A stretch of 64,000 bases of DNA. It comes from Flavitalea plasmicola (GTDB lineage: Bacteria > Bacteroidota > Bacteroidia > Chitinophagales > Chitinophagaceae). The stretch covers positions 1 to 64,000 of the forward strand of contig NZ_JAUOTO010000011.1 of NCBI RefSeq assembly GCF_030546645.1. The letters are read 5' to 3'. The notes beneath the pieces are model-generated. The model searched no databases and was not told the origin of the DNA. It worked only from the letters and a program-made list of their open reading frames with translations. Positions 44,140-52,601 of the stretch are shown here, piece by piece. Both the position numbers and the translations under genes were made by a program. How positions within the stretch are numbered: position 1 is the stretch's first letter; the number at the start of each line of letters is the position of its first letter.

Positions 44140-44178
44140 AGGCCGTCTCAATTATTGGTGAGACGGCCTCTTTTTTTT
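44140..44178 (+). terminator. rho-independent terminator after the SYLF gene
   Basis: GGCCGTCTCA / TGAGACGGCC, 10 perfect pairs, 8-base loop, then C and eight T. It reaches the stop codon of the convergent lipoprotein gene. Confidence 0.92.
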
Positions 44179-45904
44179 ACCATTTCGGTTGCGCCACTTT
44201 CCAGCTCATACGAGTATAGAAAAGGTCGGGGTTCAACTGGCTTTGATCGAAGTAGAGACCGGATGCAACCCCGGTACGCTTCAACTCGGGCATGGAGCCC
44301 GCCATGATGGAAGCATGTTGTCCTACACCTGAGAACTGGAAATGGATCTCAGCATCTTCATATCCCGCGAGCAGGATGGGTTCCATCACGATGTTGGTTC
44401 TGGCGGGACTGCCACAGGGCGTTTCGATGCGGGTACACCGAAGGATGTTGCCTGAATTGAAGCGCAGCTTTACTTTGAAACCATCCGGTGCATGCACCAC
44501 TTCACCGCTGACGCCCGGATCGTAGGATTCATGCCTGATGCGGCCGACAGCCACATTTTCCAGCTTGTCCCAGTTCACTTTATGATCGGCGCAGCCGTCG
44601 GCCTCCGTATGTGTGGAGAAAGTTCCTGCCGGCATATTCACCACGCCACTGCTGTTGATATTGATATCGGTGTAACTGAACAGCGAGTGCTGGCCCGCTT
44701 TGAAGAAACCATCGGCATCACCGCGCAGGCGGACGTTGAGATCGAACCGGCGGGTGAGAGCGGCATCCGGTGATTCAACTTTCATGTATTCCAGCGTAAT
44801 CAGCCATTCGTTGAGCAGCTTGGTATCGGTGAAGGCATCACAGCTCACTACTACGGGGCCGGAAGCGTTCGGTCCTGAAGCGAGCAGGTCACAGAGGATG
44901 AGGTTAGGTGTCCAGAGAACGACGTTCAAGTTGTAACCGTTGATCTTCACGCTGCGCTTGCCTATCCCCGGGTCGTTGCCGAAATTGCCATGGATGTAGA
45001 GGCGACTGGGATAGCTCGCGGTGCCGGCATCCATTTCGGTCTCGTCTACCTGCAGGTAGTCAATGTGTTGCTCACCTAATACGGTGATATTTGAAATCAA
45101 CTGGAAGACGCCGGGTAAACTGAGCTTTAGCTTGACACTTACCGCTTCGGGATTGGGTGAGGGCACTTGTGCGGGTGCGGTATATTCCGCGGTTGCACCG
45201 CCGGACGTTAAATGGCCCTTTCCACTGTAGGACCAATCGCCCACCAAACCGGGATTCAACGGATAGGGCCCGGTGATATAACTCCCGTCCACTTCGGGGT
45301 ATTTTTCCATGCCTTCGGGCAGGGTGGCCAATATAGCGAGCTGAATTTTCTCGCCCGTTTTTACACGGGCGTCGTAAGGCTTGATATAGCAAAGCGGAAA
45401 AAAGGTGAGATCCACCGCTTTCGAAAAGGATGCTGACACTTTCTTCTGCGCTTTATTCAATTGCTTCTTCGGCAAAACGGCCCAGCTGCCATCCGCCGTT
45501 TGTCCTGCTACGCCGAGGCCCTCTGCCAGGGTAGATTTGATCTCTGCTTCTGTGTAGGTGAACGTAACCGTGGCCGGTCTCTGAAAAGCGAGATCTTTGG
45601 GCAATAGGCGATAAGCAGCGCTGGTAGCAAAATCCAACGTATTGGTAATGGGTTGGATGCTGAGCGTTTGCTCGCCCGATAAGGCGCCCTCGGGAATGTC
45701 GATGCGCATCCTGCCATCGGCGGATGCAATGCTGCCACCGGCTGCACCGATCTTTTTCGTGACGGCATCGCCCTGAGGTACGCCGATGGCGGTTTTCAGT
45801 GGGGTTCCGGATATGGGATCCGGAAGGTCGCCGCTGTTGACATTCCCTTTTTTGCAGGAGAAAAATAGCATGGCTAAAAGAAGGCCAGTAACAATTTGGT
45901 TCAT
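44177..45904 (-). CDS. large lipoprotein with ZU5-like N-terminal domain
   Basis: 575 residues, lipobox FFSC (Cys17). Residues about 50-110 (GGSIASADGRMRIDIPEGAL, then TLSIQPI) match the ZU5-like fold found in Bacteroidota surface proteins; the middle part has Ig-like beta segments (KTGEKIQLAILATLPEG) and the C-terminal half is novel, with ten or so scattered Cys. Likely surface lipoprotein. No enzymatic motif. Neighbour genes are not obviously related. Confidence 0.78.
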   Translation of the reverse strand: MNQIVTGLLLAMLFFSCKKGNVNSGDLPDPISGTPLKTAIGVPQGDAVTKKIGAAGGSIASADGRMRIDIPEGALSGEQTLSIQPITNTLDFATSAAYRLLPKDLAFQRPATVTFTYTEAEIKSTLAEGLGVAGQTADGSWAVLPKKQLNKAQKKVSASFSKAVDLTFFPLCYIKPYDARVKTGEKIQLAILATLPEGMEKYPEVDGSYITGPYPLNPGLVGDWSYSGKGHLTSGGATAEYTAPAQVPSPNPEAVSVKLKLSLPGVFQLISNITVLGEQHIDYLQVDETEMDAGTASYPSRLYIHGNFGNDPGIGKRSVKINGYNLNVVLWTPNLILCDLLASGPNASGPVVVSCDAFTDTKLLNEWLITLEYMKVESPDAALTRRFDLNVRLRGDADGFFKAGQHSLFSYTDININSSGVVNMPAGTFSTHTEADGCADHKVNWDKLENVAVGRIRHESYDPGVSGEVVHAPDGFKVKLRFNSGNILRCTRIETPCGSPARTNIVMEPILLAGYEDAEIHFQFSGVGQHASIMAGSMPELKRTGVASGLYFDQSQLNPDLFYTRMSWKVAQPKW

Positions 45905-46043
45905 TGGTTGCTGTTAATGGCACAATAATACCACTCATGGAAGGCCTTAGGCAAGTGGATGGGGAATGAATTGAGGGAAATGGCGCCTGAAAAGGGGTGG
46001 CAGGGGATAAAGCGAGAAAGATGAATGTGCTAGCGCCAAAGGT

Positions 46044-47144
46044 CTATAGCCTCACACGCTGTTTCGTAGCGGCCGACCTATAAATGGCTTCGACCACACG
46101 AATGTCGCGCAGACCTTCTTCACCTGGCACCAGCATGGGTTTCTTTTGCATGATAGATAATGCATCGTCGTCCATTTGCGTGGCCTGCTGGAAGGGGATG
46201 TCATATGGATGATTGATGGTACCCAGCGGACTGCTGCCGTTCTGGCCATTGTAAGCGGAATAGGGCTGCATTTTTATGTCTCCCTTTTCACAGGCGATAT
46301 TGAGAAAGTTGATGTTTTCGCCAAAGCTGGTTTTAATTTCGGCTGTTACACCTCCAGGGAATTCAAGTGTGGCGATGGTTGTTTCATCCAGACCGTTCTT
46401 ATAGATCTCGGGCCGCGTAGTAGAAGTCTGGGCTGATACTATGGCAACTGGTTCCATGCCCGTGCCCAATCTTGCTCCCTGGATCGCGTATACGCCCATA
46501 TCGTACAATACACCGCCGCCCATTTCTTTTTTCTGTTTCCAGTGGTTGGTGCGGGTTTCGTAGTAACCGGCTGCGCAATTCACTTTGATAATCTTTCCCA
46601 ACTGCCGTTCCTTCACGATCCGGCGCCACTCCTGTGTATTCGGCTCATGATGCAACCGGTAGCCAAGGGCCAGTGACTTTTTGTTGGAGCGACAGGCATT
46701 GATCATGGCGCTGCATTCGGCTTCCGTCAAAGCCATTGGTTTTTCGCACCACACTTCTTTGCCTGCATTCGCGGCCTTTATCACATATTCTTTATGCATC
46801 GAAGGAGGTAACACCACATATATCACATCTATATCAGAATTATTGGCAATGGAATCGAAATTCTGGTAGTTATAAATGTTCTTGTCGGGGATGTTGTATT
46901 TTTTCTTCCATGCTTCAGCTTTGGCGGGTGTGCCCGTAACAATGCCTGCCAGGTAGCAATGTTTTGTTTGCTGTAATGCAGGCGCCAACAAATCGGTGCT
47001 GTAATATCCCAGGCCTACCAGGGCCACGCCCAATTTGTCTTTATAGTTGCGGGAGGATGAGAAGATCGTTTTGGGAGAGAGTAACAGGATGCCGCCGCCG
47101 GCAGCGATCGTTTTAATGGCACGTCTCCGTGAAATAGCGCTCAT
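46044..47144 (-). CDS. Gfo/Idh/MocA family oxidoreductase, exported
   Basis: 366 residues. N-terminus SRRRAIKTIAAGGGILLL is a Tat-like signal (two or three Arg then a hydrophobic run). NAD(P) motif VALVGLGYYST near 40-50 and the catalytic EKP at 134-136 in WCEKPMALT. Family members reduce or oxidise sugars and inositols; glucose-fructose oxidoreductase-like proteins are exported with bound cofactor by Tat, which fits here. Substrate unknown. Its end lies close to the ZU5 lipoprotein start, 139 bases away. Confidence 0.9.
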   Translation of the reverse strand: MSAISRRRAIKTIAAGGGILLLSPKTIFSSSRNYKDKLGVALVGLGYYSTDLLAPALQQTKHCYLAGIVTGTPAKAEAWKKKYNIPDKNIYNYQNFDSIANNSDIDVIYVVLPPSMHKEYVIKAANAGKEVWCEKPMALTEAECSAMINACRSNKKSLALGYRLHHEPNTQEWRRIVKERQLGKIIKVNCAAGYYETRTNHWKQKKEMGGGVLYDMGVYAIQGARLGTGMEPVAIVSAQTSTTRPEIYKNGLDETTIATLEFPGGVTAEIKTSFGENINFLNIACEKGDIKMQPYSAYNGQNGSSPLGTINHPYDIPFQQATQMDDDALSIMQKKPMLVPGEEGLRDIRVVEAIYRSAATKQRVRL

Positions 47145-47212
47145 GTTTACAGGATTTGAAGGTTTGCAACAAAGTTAGCCTACTGAAGTTAAGATTTCCC
47201 GGCGGTTTGATC

Positions 47213-47247
47213 AAAAAAGAGGACCTTACTTTCGTAAGATCCTCTTT
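47213..47247 (-). terminator. terminator after the QGYWK lipoprotein gene
   Basis: GAGGACCTTAC / GTAAGATCCTC with one mismatch and a TTTC loop; the minus strand continues TTTTTTGA. It isolates the downstream oxidoreductase gene. Confidence 0.85.
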
Positions 47248-47271
47248 TGTTGTTGTTTTAAGGATGCCAGC

Positions 47272-48192
47272 TTAGTTGGCACAATGTCCGGGACCAGTCA
47301 CCCCTTCATTATAGTTGGTCAGGGCTGTAACAAGCGCGCTTGTCGTAGCCGGGGCAAGGCTTCCGCCGCCAACAGGGGGAATTACCAGGCTTCCGATCAA
47401 TGCATCTGCATCTGCAATCGCCTGGGTAACTGCCGAGCCGTTGGCACCTTTGGCAATATTTAATTTCGCAGCAATCAGTTGATGAGCCAATGAGAGCAAC
47501 CCGTTGCCGCCAACAGGCGTGTTCAGGATGCTGCACAATTGCAAGTCAGAGTATGAGACAGTGCCCAGCCACAAGCTCGTCGCTTTCCATGTATTGACGT
47601 TGTTGCCGGCGGCACATCCCACGGGGCCATGTGTTTTCCAGTATCCCTGGGAATAAGTGCAAGTGCAAGGCAGCGTGGAGCAGGTAAGCGTGTTTGAAAA
47701 ACCACTTTTCCCGAGTCCGGAAACAGGGTCGTTGTGGGCGAATACACGGAAAACATAATCGGAGCCACAGGCAAGCTTGCCAGTGCAGGATGAAGAGGCG
47801 CCGCAGGCGTCGAACCGGTTCGCTCCGATGTTGATCGTCATACAGGCATTGGCCGTCAGCTTGAAGCTAGAGCACTTTGGTACCCCGGAGAATGACGCAC
47901 CGCAGAGCGTAGTATCCGAGTCGCTGCCCCATCCGTGGGCGTCATAATCCGACTTCAGCATCCACTGAACGGAAATACCAGCCGGGGCGCCGGAAGCACC
48001 TGCGCATACCTGGATGTTTATAGAGGAGTCTGTTGAAGTTCCGCATGTGATCACAGGCGCATTCAATGGGACTTTTTTTGTTGCCGCCCGCGCGTCTGTT
48101 GAGGCGGAGTCACTTAAGTTTTCGCGTTTACAGCTTAAAAAGATGGCTATGGCAAATACAATCGCTGTTGCGGCAAATTTTACTGATTTCAT
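47272..48192 (-). CDS. Cys-rich lipoprotein with QGYWK motif
   Basis: 306 residues, lipobox FLSC (Cys21). Residues 40-175 look like a fibronectin-III-type or similar beta domain with many Cys (ITCGTS, VCAGAS, LACGSDYVFRVFAHND). From 176 on comes TYSQGYWKTHGP, the start of a small domain seen in many secreted bacterial proteins, ending with a helical Ala-rich tail and a terminal GHCAN. About 14 Cys in the mature part suggest disulfides. Function unknown. Confidence 0.8.
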   Translation of the reverse strand: MKSVKFAATAIVFAIAIFLSCKRENLSDSASTDARAATKKVPLNAPVITCGTSTDSSINIQVCAGASGAPAGISVQWMLKSDYDAHGWGSDSDTTLCGASFSGVPKCSSFKLTANACMTINIGANRFDACGASSSCTGKLACGSDYVFRVFAHNDPVSGLGKSGFSNTLTCSTLPCTCTYSQGYWKTHGPVGCAAGNNVNTWKATSLWLGTVSYSDLQLCSILNTPVGGNGLLSLAHQLIAAKLNIAKGANGSAVTQAIADADALIGSLVIPPVGGGSLAPATTSALVTALTNYNEGVTGPGHCAN

Positions 48193-48516
48193 GATCTATT
48201 GTGTTGGTTAGGGATTAATAAAAAAACAGAACGTGCTGGAATCAGCTCATAAGGGGGAGAATGACACCTTTTCGAGGAATGGCGGGGCAATAGATTAACT
48301 ATCATAAATTATGGCAATATCGTTGCTTGATCACGTCGACGGCGATCATTAGTTTTTTCAGCGCAGTAAATAAAGGGATCGATGCATTGATTTTTGCAGG
48401 ATATGCAGGAGGGACATAGGAATCAGGGAGAAAAGATCGGCAGGACAAGTGGTCTGTCCAAATATACAAAAAAATATATACATTAAATACTTTATTTGTT
48501 TATTTTCAAGAAATTA
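48193..48516. other. intergenic region left of the TetR operator
   Basis: 324 bases between the QGYWK lipoprotein and the TetR operator. It presumably holds the lipoprotein promoter. AT content rises to the right. I see no RNA gene, repeat or coding frame that stands out. Confidence 0.5.
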
Positions 48517-48540
48517 ATTTTGTACTAATTAGTACAAAAT
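48515..48540 (+). promoter_or_regulatory. TetR operator overlapping a -7 box
   Basis: A perfect 24-bp palindrome at 48517-48540 with the core GTACTAATTAGTAC, centred between 48528 and 48529, ends 28 bases before the TetR ATG. Its left part includes TAATTTTG (48515-48522), an exact TAnnTTTG -7 box, so a dimer bound here would block initiation. TTTG at 48495-48498 could be the -33 box, but the 16-base spacer is short. Confidence 0.75.
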
Positions 48541-48568
48541 ACTAACTTTACGTAATAAACACACGATC

Positions 48569-49150
48569 ATGGCTGGACGCCCGTCCATATTCGATGAAGC
48601 AGCAGTGCTGGACAAAGCGACGGAGCTCTTTTGGACAAGGGGTTATGAGGCTACTTCCCTGGACGATCTGCTGGGGGCCATGGGGATGGGCAAGAGCAGC
48701 TTCTATCATGCTTTTGGAAGTAAGAAAGAGCTGTTTGAGAAAGTAATGGATCGCTTTGTGAATGACGCCGTGCACCGCCTGGCGGGCGATCTTCCCACGC
48801 ACCCGCATCCTATCGAAAGGATCAGGGAATTCTTTCGGGAGATCGCGGACGGTAGATCCATCCAGCATAAAAAGGGATGTTTTATGGGCAACACGGTTGT
48901 TGAGCTTACCAATACTGACTATGCCTTGAGCGCACGTGCCGCCCGGCGGCTGGAAAGAATGGAAGCGCTGTTCGGTCACTATATCGCTGCGGCACAGGCA
49001 TCAGGGGAATTGCAGACAAAGGAAGACCCAACCGTGCTGGCACGTTATTTACAGACCATGTGGAATGGCCTGAATATCACCCGCCGGATCCATCCTGATC
49101 CCAAGGCGCTCGGCCCGCTGATCGAATTGCAATTACAGGTATTAAAATAG
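48569..49150 (+). CDS. TetR/AcrR family transcriptional repressor
   Basis: 193 residues. N-terminal HTH: AGRPSIFDEAAVLDKATELFW, then RGYEATSLDDLLGAMGMGKSSFYHAFGSKKELF (split here at about residue 24), the standard TetR pattern. The C-terminal domain resembles the TetR_C group with CFMGNTVVEL. Likely represses itself and the MBL gene 5 bases downstream through the palindrome at 48517-48540. Effector unknown. Confidence 0.94.
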   Translation: MAGRPSIFDEAAVLDKATELFWTRGYEATSLDDLLGAMGMGKSSFYHAFGSKKELFEKVMDRFVNDAVHRLAGDLPTHPHPIERIREFFREIADGRSIQHKKGCFMGNTVVELTNTDYALSARAARRLERMEALFGHYIAAAQASGELQTKEDPTVLARYLQTMWNGLNITRRIHPDPKALGPLIELQLQVLK

Positions 49151-49155
49151 GATTT

Positions 49156-49947
49156 ATGCAAGTTATTATTACACAGATCGACACGGCATGTATGCTGATC
49201 GACATCAATGGTTTTCGCATCGTCACCGATCCTACCTTCGACGCGGCAGGCGGGACCTATCAAAGCGGCTCGGGCAGGATATTGAAAAAAACGGGTTCTC
49301 CGGCTATCCGGCCGGAAGCGTTGGGACAAGTGGACCTGGTGTTGCTGAGCCATGACCAGCATAAGGACAACCTGGATGACAGTGGCCGGGCGTTCCTGCA
49401 GACGGCGCCGCGGGTGATCTCTACAAAAGAGGCGCGTGAAAGGCTGGGCCTTGCGACGGTGACGGGCATCGACGAGTGGGAGACGGTGCGGATCGAAACG
49501 GATAAGGTGCCCGGCCTGCTGATCACCGGAACGCCCTGTATGCATGGTTCGGATGAGGAACTGCATCGTATAGCAGGACATGTACTGGGCTTTATCCTGG
49601 AATGGGATGGTCAGCAAAATGGGGTATTGTATATATCGGGAGATACCGTCTTTTTCGAGGGCGTTGAGGAGGTGGCGGAACGCTATGCCGTCGATACGGC
49701 CATTCTCCACATTGGCAGGGCAGGGTTCCCGGCGCAGATAGGCGATCGTTATCTCACTTTCACTACGGAGGAGGCTATCCGCACGGCTAAGCTTATGAAG
49801 GTGAACAAGCTGGTCCCTACTCACCAGGAAGGCTGGGAGCATTTTTTGGAGGACAGGGCAGCGTCCAGGGAGCAGATCATCGCTGCGGGGTTGGGGGAGA
49901 GGCTGGTGTGGTTGACGGCGGGGCGGCCGGAGAAGCTGGAGATATGA
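49156..49947 (+). CDS. MBL-fold metal-dependent hydrolase (UlaG-like)
   Basis: 263 residues. Metal site SHDQHKDN at 65-72 (His66, His69, Asp71 in a variant of HxHxDH), then ISGDTVFF near 160 (Asp) and THQEGWEHF near 217 (His). The spacing is that of the UlaG/RomA type of metallo-beta-lactamase-fold hydrolase. Substrate unknown. Second gene of the TetR operon. Confidence 0.88.
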   Translation: MQVIITQIDTACMLIDINGFRIVTDPTFDAAGGTYQSGSGRILKKTGSPAIRPEALGQVDLVLLSHDQHKDNLDDSGRAFLQTAPRVISTKEARERLGLATVTGIDEWETVRIETDKVPGLLITGTPCMHGSDEELHRIAGHVLGFILEWDGQQNGVLYISGDTVFFEGVEEVAERYAVDTAILHIGRAGFPAQIGDRYLTFTTEEAIRTAKLMKVNKLVPTHQEGWEHFLEDRAASREQIIAAGLGERLVWLTAGRPEKLEI

Positions 49948-49995
49948 GTTGGAGGAGATAAGGGCCGGATGATGAATTTGCTGTAATTTGCGCGG

Positions 49996-50391
49996 ATGAA
50001 GTATTCTCAATGGATCGGGGTCGCCGCCGCCCTGTTGCTGATGGGTGCCTGTTATCTTCCCTGGGCGTATTATCCGGAACTGCAAAAGGAGTTTACCGGT
50101 TTTTTTTCGGAGAACAATGCTTATGGCCGGCCGGGCAGGATCTTTGTGTTTTTCTGCGGCATCGCCATTGTCCTGTTCCTTATTCCCCGGATCTGGGCCA
50201 AGCGGGGTAATCTTTTTGTCTGCGCTATAAATTTCGCTTTTGCCATTAATATCTTTATCCGCTTTACCGGCTGCGCGAGGGGGATCTGCCCTGAAAAGAG
50301 GCTCGGTATTTTCCTGATGTTGCTGGCTTCCATTATCATGGTCGTTGCGGCGGTGCTCCCCGATATCCAGCTGAAGGACAAATCGCGTTAG
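49996..50391 (+). CDS. small membrane protein, four TM helices
   Basis: 131 residues with hydrophobic segments at about 6-26 (WIGVAAALLLMGACYLPWAY), 48-65, 72-90 and 104-123, no enzyme motif. A GTAATTTGC box at 49984-49992 ends only 3 bases before the ATG, so the leader would be very short. Ends 4 bases inside the convergent VIT1 gene. No family recognised. Confidence 0.75.
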   Translation: MKYSQWIGVAAALLLMGACYLPWAYYPELQKEFTGFFSENNAYGRPGRIFVFFCGIAIVLFLIPRIWAKRGNLFVCAINFAFAINIFIRFTGCARGICPEKRLGIFLMLLASIIMVVAAVLPDIQLKDKSR

Positions 50392-51101
50392 TGCTGGATC
50401 AGTCTTGCGACGGCAAAGGCGCAGCCTGCCGCCAGGGCCCCGATGACCATCACCCGTATGGCGCCTGCCAGCGGATTGACGCCAGTCATCCTGCTCTTGA
50501 AATAGCCGAAGATGAACAGGCATATCAGAGTAATGAAGGCGGAGATCTTCAGGCCTGTCAGTCCATCATCCACGAAGAAATAAGGGCTTAGCGGTATGAG
50601 ACCGCCGACAATGTAGGAGAACCCGATATTAAAAGCGCTTTTTCCTGCCCGCCGGGGATCGGGCTTGTCCAGGCCCAGCTCATATTTCATCATGAAGTCC
50701 ACCCAGACGTCCTTGTCTTTGGTCATCTCGTCCGCGGCCTTCTCCTGTAGTTCTTTACTCAGACCCAGGCCGGAAAAGAATTCTTTTACCTCTTCCTTTT
50801 CCCTGTCGGGTACTCGCTGGACCTCATCGTATTCCCGCTTCAGCTCGGAATTATAATGGTCTACTTCTGTCTTGCCGGCCAGGTAGCCTCCCAATCCCAT
50901 GGCGATGGAGCCTGCGGCTATCTCTGCAATGCCCGCGATCCAAATAAGGTTGAGGTGATTGGCGCTGACGGCTCCGCTCAGTCCTGCCGCCAGGGCAAAG
51001 GGCACGGTCAATCCGTCCGACATACCGATGACGATATCTCTCAGGATCTCCGATCCCTTCAAATGCTCTTCGACGTGACCAGCCTGTAACTGTTTATTCA
51101 T
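50388..51101 (-). CDS. VIT1/CCC1 family iron/manganese transporter
   Basis: 237 residues. First helix pair: DIVIGMSDGLTVPFALAAGLSG, the VIT1 hallmark, with AGIAEIAAGSIAMGLGGYLAGKTE next, then a cytosolic acidic/basic region (KREYDEVQRVPDREKEEVKEFF) that binds metal in plant VIT1, then three more helices. Likely a Fe2+/Mn2+ proton antiporter. Its stop overlaps the convergent neighbour by 4 bases. Confidence 0.92.
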   Translation of the reverse strand: MNKQLQAGHVEEHLKGSEILRDIVIGMSDGLTVPFALAAGLSGAVSANHLNLIWIAGIAEIAAGSIAMGLGGYLAGKTEVDHYNSELKREYDEVQRVPDREKEEVKEFFSGLGLSKELQEKAADEMTKDKDVWVDFMMKYELGLDKPDPRRAGKSAFNIGFSYIVGGLIPLSPYFFVDDGLTGLKISAFITLICLFIFGYFKSRMTGVNPLAGAIRVMVIGALAAGCAFAVARLIQH

Positions 51102-51143
51102 AGTGACCGCGAATTTAACGCCTTTTCACAACAAAGAGAAGGG

Positions 51144-52400
51144 TCATTGGCCGATGCGGTCAAGGGTAAGCAGGCTGTCTTTCACTATGCCAATGCATGC
51201 CAGCACCTCTTCCCTTGTGATCACCAGGGGAGGGGCGAGCCTGATCTTATCGCCATGTGTGGGTTTTGCCAGCATGCCATTGTCTTTCAGGGCCATGCAA
51301 AGCTCCCAGGCGGCGCCGGGGTTGGCATGCCGGATGACGATGGCATTCAACAAGCCTTTACCTCTTACCAGCTGAATATGAGGTGAATCGAGGTTTTGCA
51401 GCTCAGCGCGGAAAAGCTCTCCTAATTGTTGTGCATTTTCCGTCATATTTTCTTCCAGCAGCACGGTGAGTGCGGCTATTGCCACCTTACAGGCCAGGGG
51501 ATTACCGCCATAGGTGGACCCGTGTTCGCCGGGACGGATGGTCAGCATGATGTCATCGTCCGCCAGCACGGCAGAGATGGGCAATACGCCGCCACTGAGC
51601 GCCTTCCCCAGGATGAGGATATCCGGCCGCACTTCTTCATGGTCACAGGCCAGCATGCGACCTGTGCGTCCCAATCCAGTCTGGATCTCATCTGCGATGA
51701 AGAGGGCATTGGCGTCCCGGCACAGCTGCCAGGCTTTGCGCAGGTAGCCGTCTTCGGGCACTACCACGCCGGCCTCGCCCTGGATCGGCTCGACCAGGAA
51801 TCCGGCCACATATGGGTCCTGCAATGCCTGCCGGAGGGCATTGGTGTCATTGTAGGGGATGATGACAAAGCCTGGCATATAGGGGCCAAACCGGCTGTTG
51901 GAATCGGGGTCTGTGCTGAAAGAGATCACGGTACTTGTCCTTCCGTGGAAGTTGTCGGCGCAGACAATGATCCTGGCTTTGTTCTCCGGGATGCCTTTCA
52001 CCTGGTAGCCCCAGCGACGGCAGAGCTTGATGGCTGTTTCCACTGCCTCGACGCCCGTGTTCATGGGCAGTACCTTGTCATATCCGAAAAGGGTCGTAAT
52101 ATATTGAGCATATTCGCCCAGGGTATTGCTGTGAAAGGCCCTGGACGTCAACGTTAGTTGCTGTGCCTGCTCTACCAGGGCGTTGATGATCTTAGGATGG
52201 CAGTGTCCCTGGTTGACGGCAGAATAGCCACTGAGGCAGTCGATATAGCGGTGGCCATCCACATCCCATAGATAGATGCGTTCTCCCCGGCTGAGAACGA
52301 CGGGAAGGGGATGATAGTTATGTGCGCCATATTTTTCTTCCAGATCCAGGTAAAGGCGTGAGCGATCCGAAAGGGCAGGGGATAGGGAGGTACCAGGCAT
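51144..52400 (-). CDS. rocD: ornithine--oxo-acid aminotransferase
   Basis: 418 residues. PLP enzyme moving the delta-amino group of ornithine to 2-oxoglutarate to give glutamate semialdehyde. Schiff-base Lys266 in [12 protein letters not shown]-ring Asp237 in FIADEIQTG, and N-terminal [17 protein letters not shown] typical of OAT. Together with pruA at 1.7-3.4 kb this allows ornithine to glutamate conversion. Two other class III aminotransferases (acetylornithine) have similar motifs, but the N-terminus favours OAT. Confidence 0.93.
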   Translation of the reverse strand: MPGTSLSPALSDRSRLYLDLEEKYGAHNYHPLPVVLSRGERIYLWDVDGHRYIDCLSGYSAVNQGHCHPKIINALVEQAQQLTLTSRAFHSNTLGEYAQYITTLFGYDKVLPMNTGVEAVETAIKLCRRWGYQVKGIPENKARIIVCADNFHGRTSTVISFSTDPDSNSRFGPYMPGFVIIPYNDTNALRQALQDPYVAGFLVEPIQGEAGVVVPEDGYLRKAWQLCRDANALFIADEIQTGLGRTGRMLACDHEEVRPDILILGKALSGGVLPISAVLADDDIMLTIRPGEHGSTYGGNPLACKVAIAALTVLLEENMTENAQQLGELFRAELQNLDSPHIQLVRGKGLLNAIVIRHANPGAAWELCMALKDNGMLAKPTHGDKIRLAPPLVITREEVLACIGIVKDSLLTLDRIGQ

Positions 52401-52574
52401 AAAATATTAAATTATAGAAGAAAAAAAAGTGTAAAGGAAGCGATGCCTCAGATGAATGGGGCCATATCGTCACCAACTGTGATCGAGGAGGTCGAGGTTC
52501 CGCTGCAGGAACGGCCGTGAAAGGTAATATGCGGCATTAACAAACATCTGACTGCAAGATAAAAAATAAAAGCT

Positions 52575-52588
52575 AATTTGCGCAAATT
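52575..52588. promoter_or_regulatory. 14-bp palindrome at the glycosyltransferase start
   Basis: AATTTGCGCAAATT, a perfect palindrome 13 bases before the ATG at 52602, extended by imperfect flanks (GCT / GTAGC). It overlaps a CTAATTTGC word resembling -7 boxes of ltaE and of the gene at 49996. Possible operator, or a coincidence of promoter and symmetry. Confidence 0.35.
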
Positions 52589-52601
52589 GTAGCTAACCAA
52601 C

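Noticed and set aside
49045-50523. A 492-codon minus-strand open frame across the MBL and membrane protein genes
   Set aside because: Antisense to two well-supported genes, very rich in Arg, Gln and His, no recognisable fold.
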